From contig DBCI01000131.1 in NCBI GenBank assembly GCA_002292975.1, forward strand, positions 5,687-11,372: 5,686 nt of DNA, in the 5' to 3' direction. Both the position numbers and the translations under genes were made by a program. Each line of letters opens with the position of its first letter. Position 1 is the first letter of the stretch. This DNA comes from Polynucleobacter sp. UBA962. Its GTDB lineage: Bacteria > Pseudomonadota > Gammaproteobacteria > Burkholderiales > Burkholderiaceae. Below the pieces are notes generated by a model. The model was given only the letters and a program-made list of their open reading frames with translations, did no database searches and was not told the origin of the DNA. This document shows positions 5,607 through 5,686 of the stretch, piece after piece.

Positions 5607-5686
5607 AAGGCTTGGCAAGATCCTAAAAGATAGAATAGAGTTTCATAACTAACTAAATCTATATATAAAAAGTGAGGGGTTAAAAA
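5607..5686 (+). promoter_or_regulatory. AT-rich leader with Shine-Dalgarno at the window edge
   Basis: This stretch holds TAGAAT (5631-5636, a five-of-six -10 match without a good -35) and an AT run TATATATAAA (5660-5669). GAGGGG at 5674-5679 is followed by 7 nt to the window end, exactly where a start codon would be expected at 5687. A + strand gene probably begins just outside. In E. coli the neighbour downstream of 6S RNA is a 5-formyltetrahydrofolate cyclo-ligase gene, but nothing here shows that. Confidence 0.35.

Noticed and set aside
5493..5633. A 46-codon + strand ORF (start MCRLKRQARN) with GGAGG 7 nt upstream, and a five-codon ORF MECVV at 5488
   Set aside because: The ORF runs straight through the terminator hairpin and its T-run, its composition is unlike a folded protein, and the GGAGG is part of a stem in the structured RNA. 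Probably fortuitous.
1..5686. CRISPR arrays, insertion sequences, phage genes, attachment sites
   Set aside because: No regularly spaced direct repeats, transposase or integrase motifs, or tRNA-end duplications are visible in the window.

Overview
The window looks like a chromosomal segment of a betaproteobacterium of the order Burkholderiales, plausibly Polynucleobacter or a relative. This is inferred from moderate GC, the style of the TRAP genes, the elongator-type tRNA-Met and very tight gene packing; no marker gene proves it.

Left part (1-804): the first ~197 codons of a gamma-glutamyltransferase-family (GGT-like) gene run leftward off the window edge. A 211-bp divergent intergenic region, with no strong promoter but with repeated TTCCC/GGGAA motifs, separates it from the main operon.

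Centre (805-4996, + strand): a complete TRAP transporter operon. It encodes a Tat-exported DctP binding protein close to TakP (2-oxoacid-binding type), the four-helix DctQ subunit and the large DctM permease. A fourth gene overlaps the end of dctM; it encodes an iron-sulfur flavoprotein-like protein of the FrhB / 7-hydroxymethyl-chlorophyll reductase / BciB group with eight cysteines. Together they suggest sodium-driven uptake of a small carboxylate, with an accessory redox protein of unknown substrate translated from the same mRNA.

Right part (4989-5686): two very small, unrecognised membrane-protein genes lie on the minus strand, the distal one converging on and overlapping the 3' end of the redox gene. 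Upstream of them on the same strand are a strong intrinsic terminator and a tRNA-Met (CAT). Behind the tRNA, about 190 bp can fold into a long rod with a central bubble and end in an intrinsic terminator on the + strand. I read this as a probable 6S RNA, not proven. The window ends 7 nt after a Shine-Dalgarno-like sequence, so another + strand gene probably starts just outside.

The most interesting points are the BciB/HCAR-like protein in a TRAP operon, the atypical GGT-like protein lacking the usual substrate arginine, the pair of tiny membrane proteins, and the 6S-like RNA interlocked with the tRNA gene.
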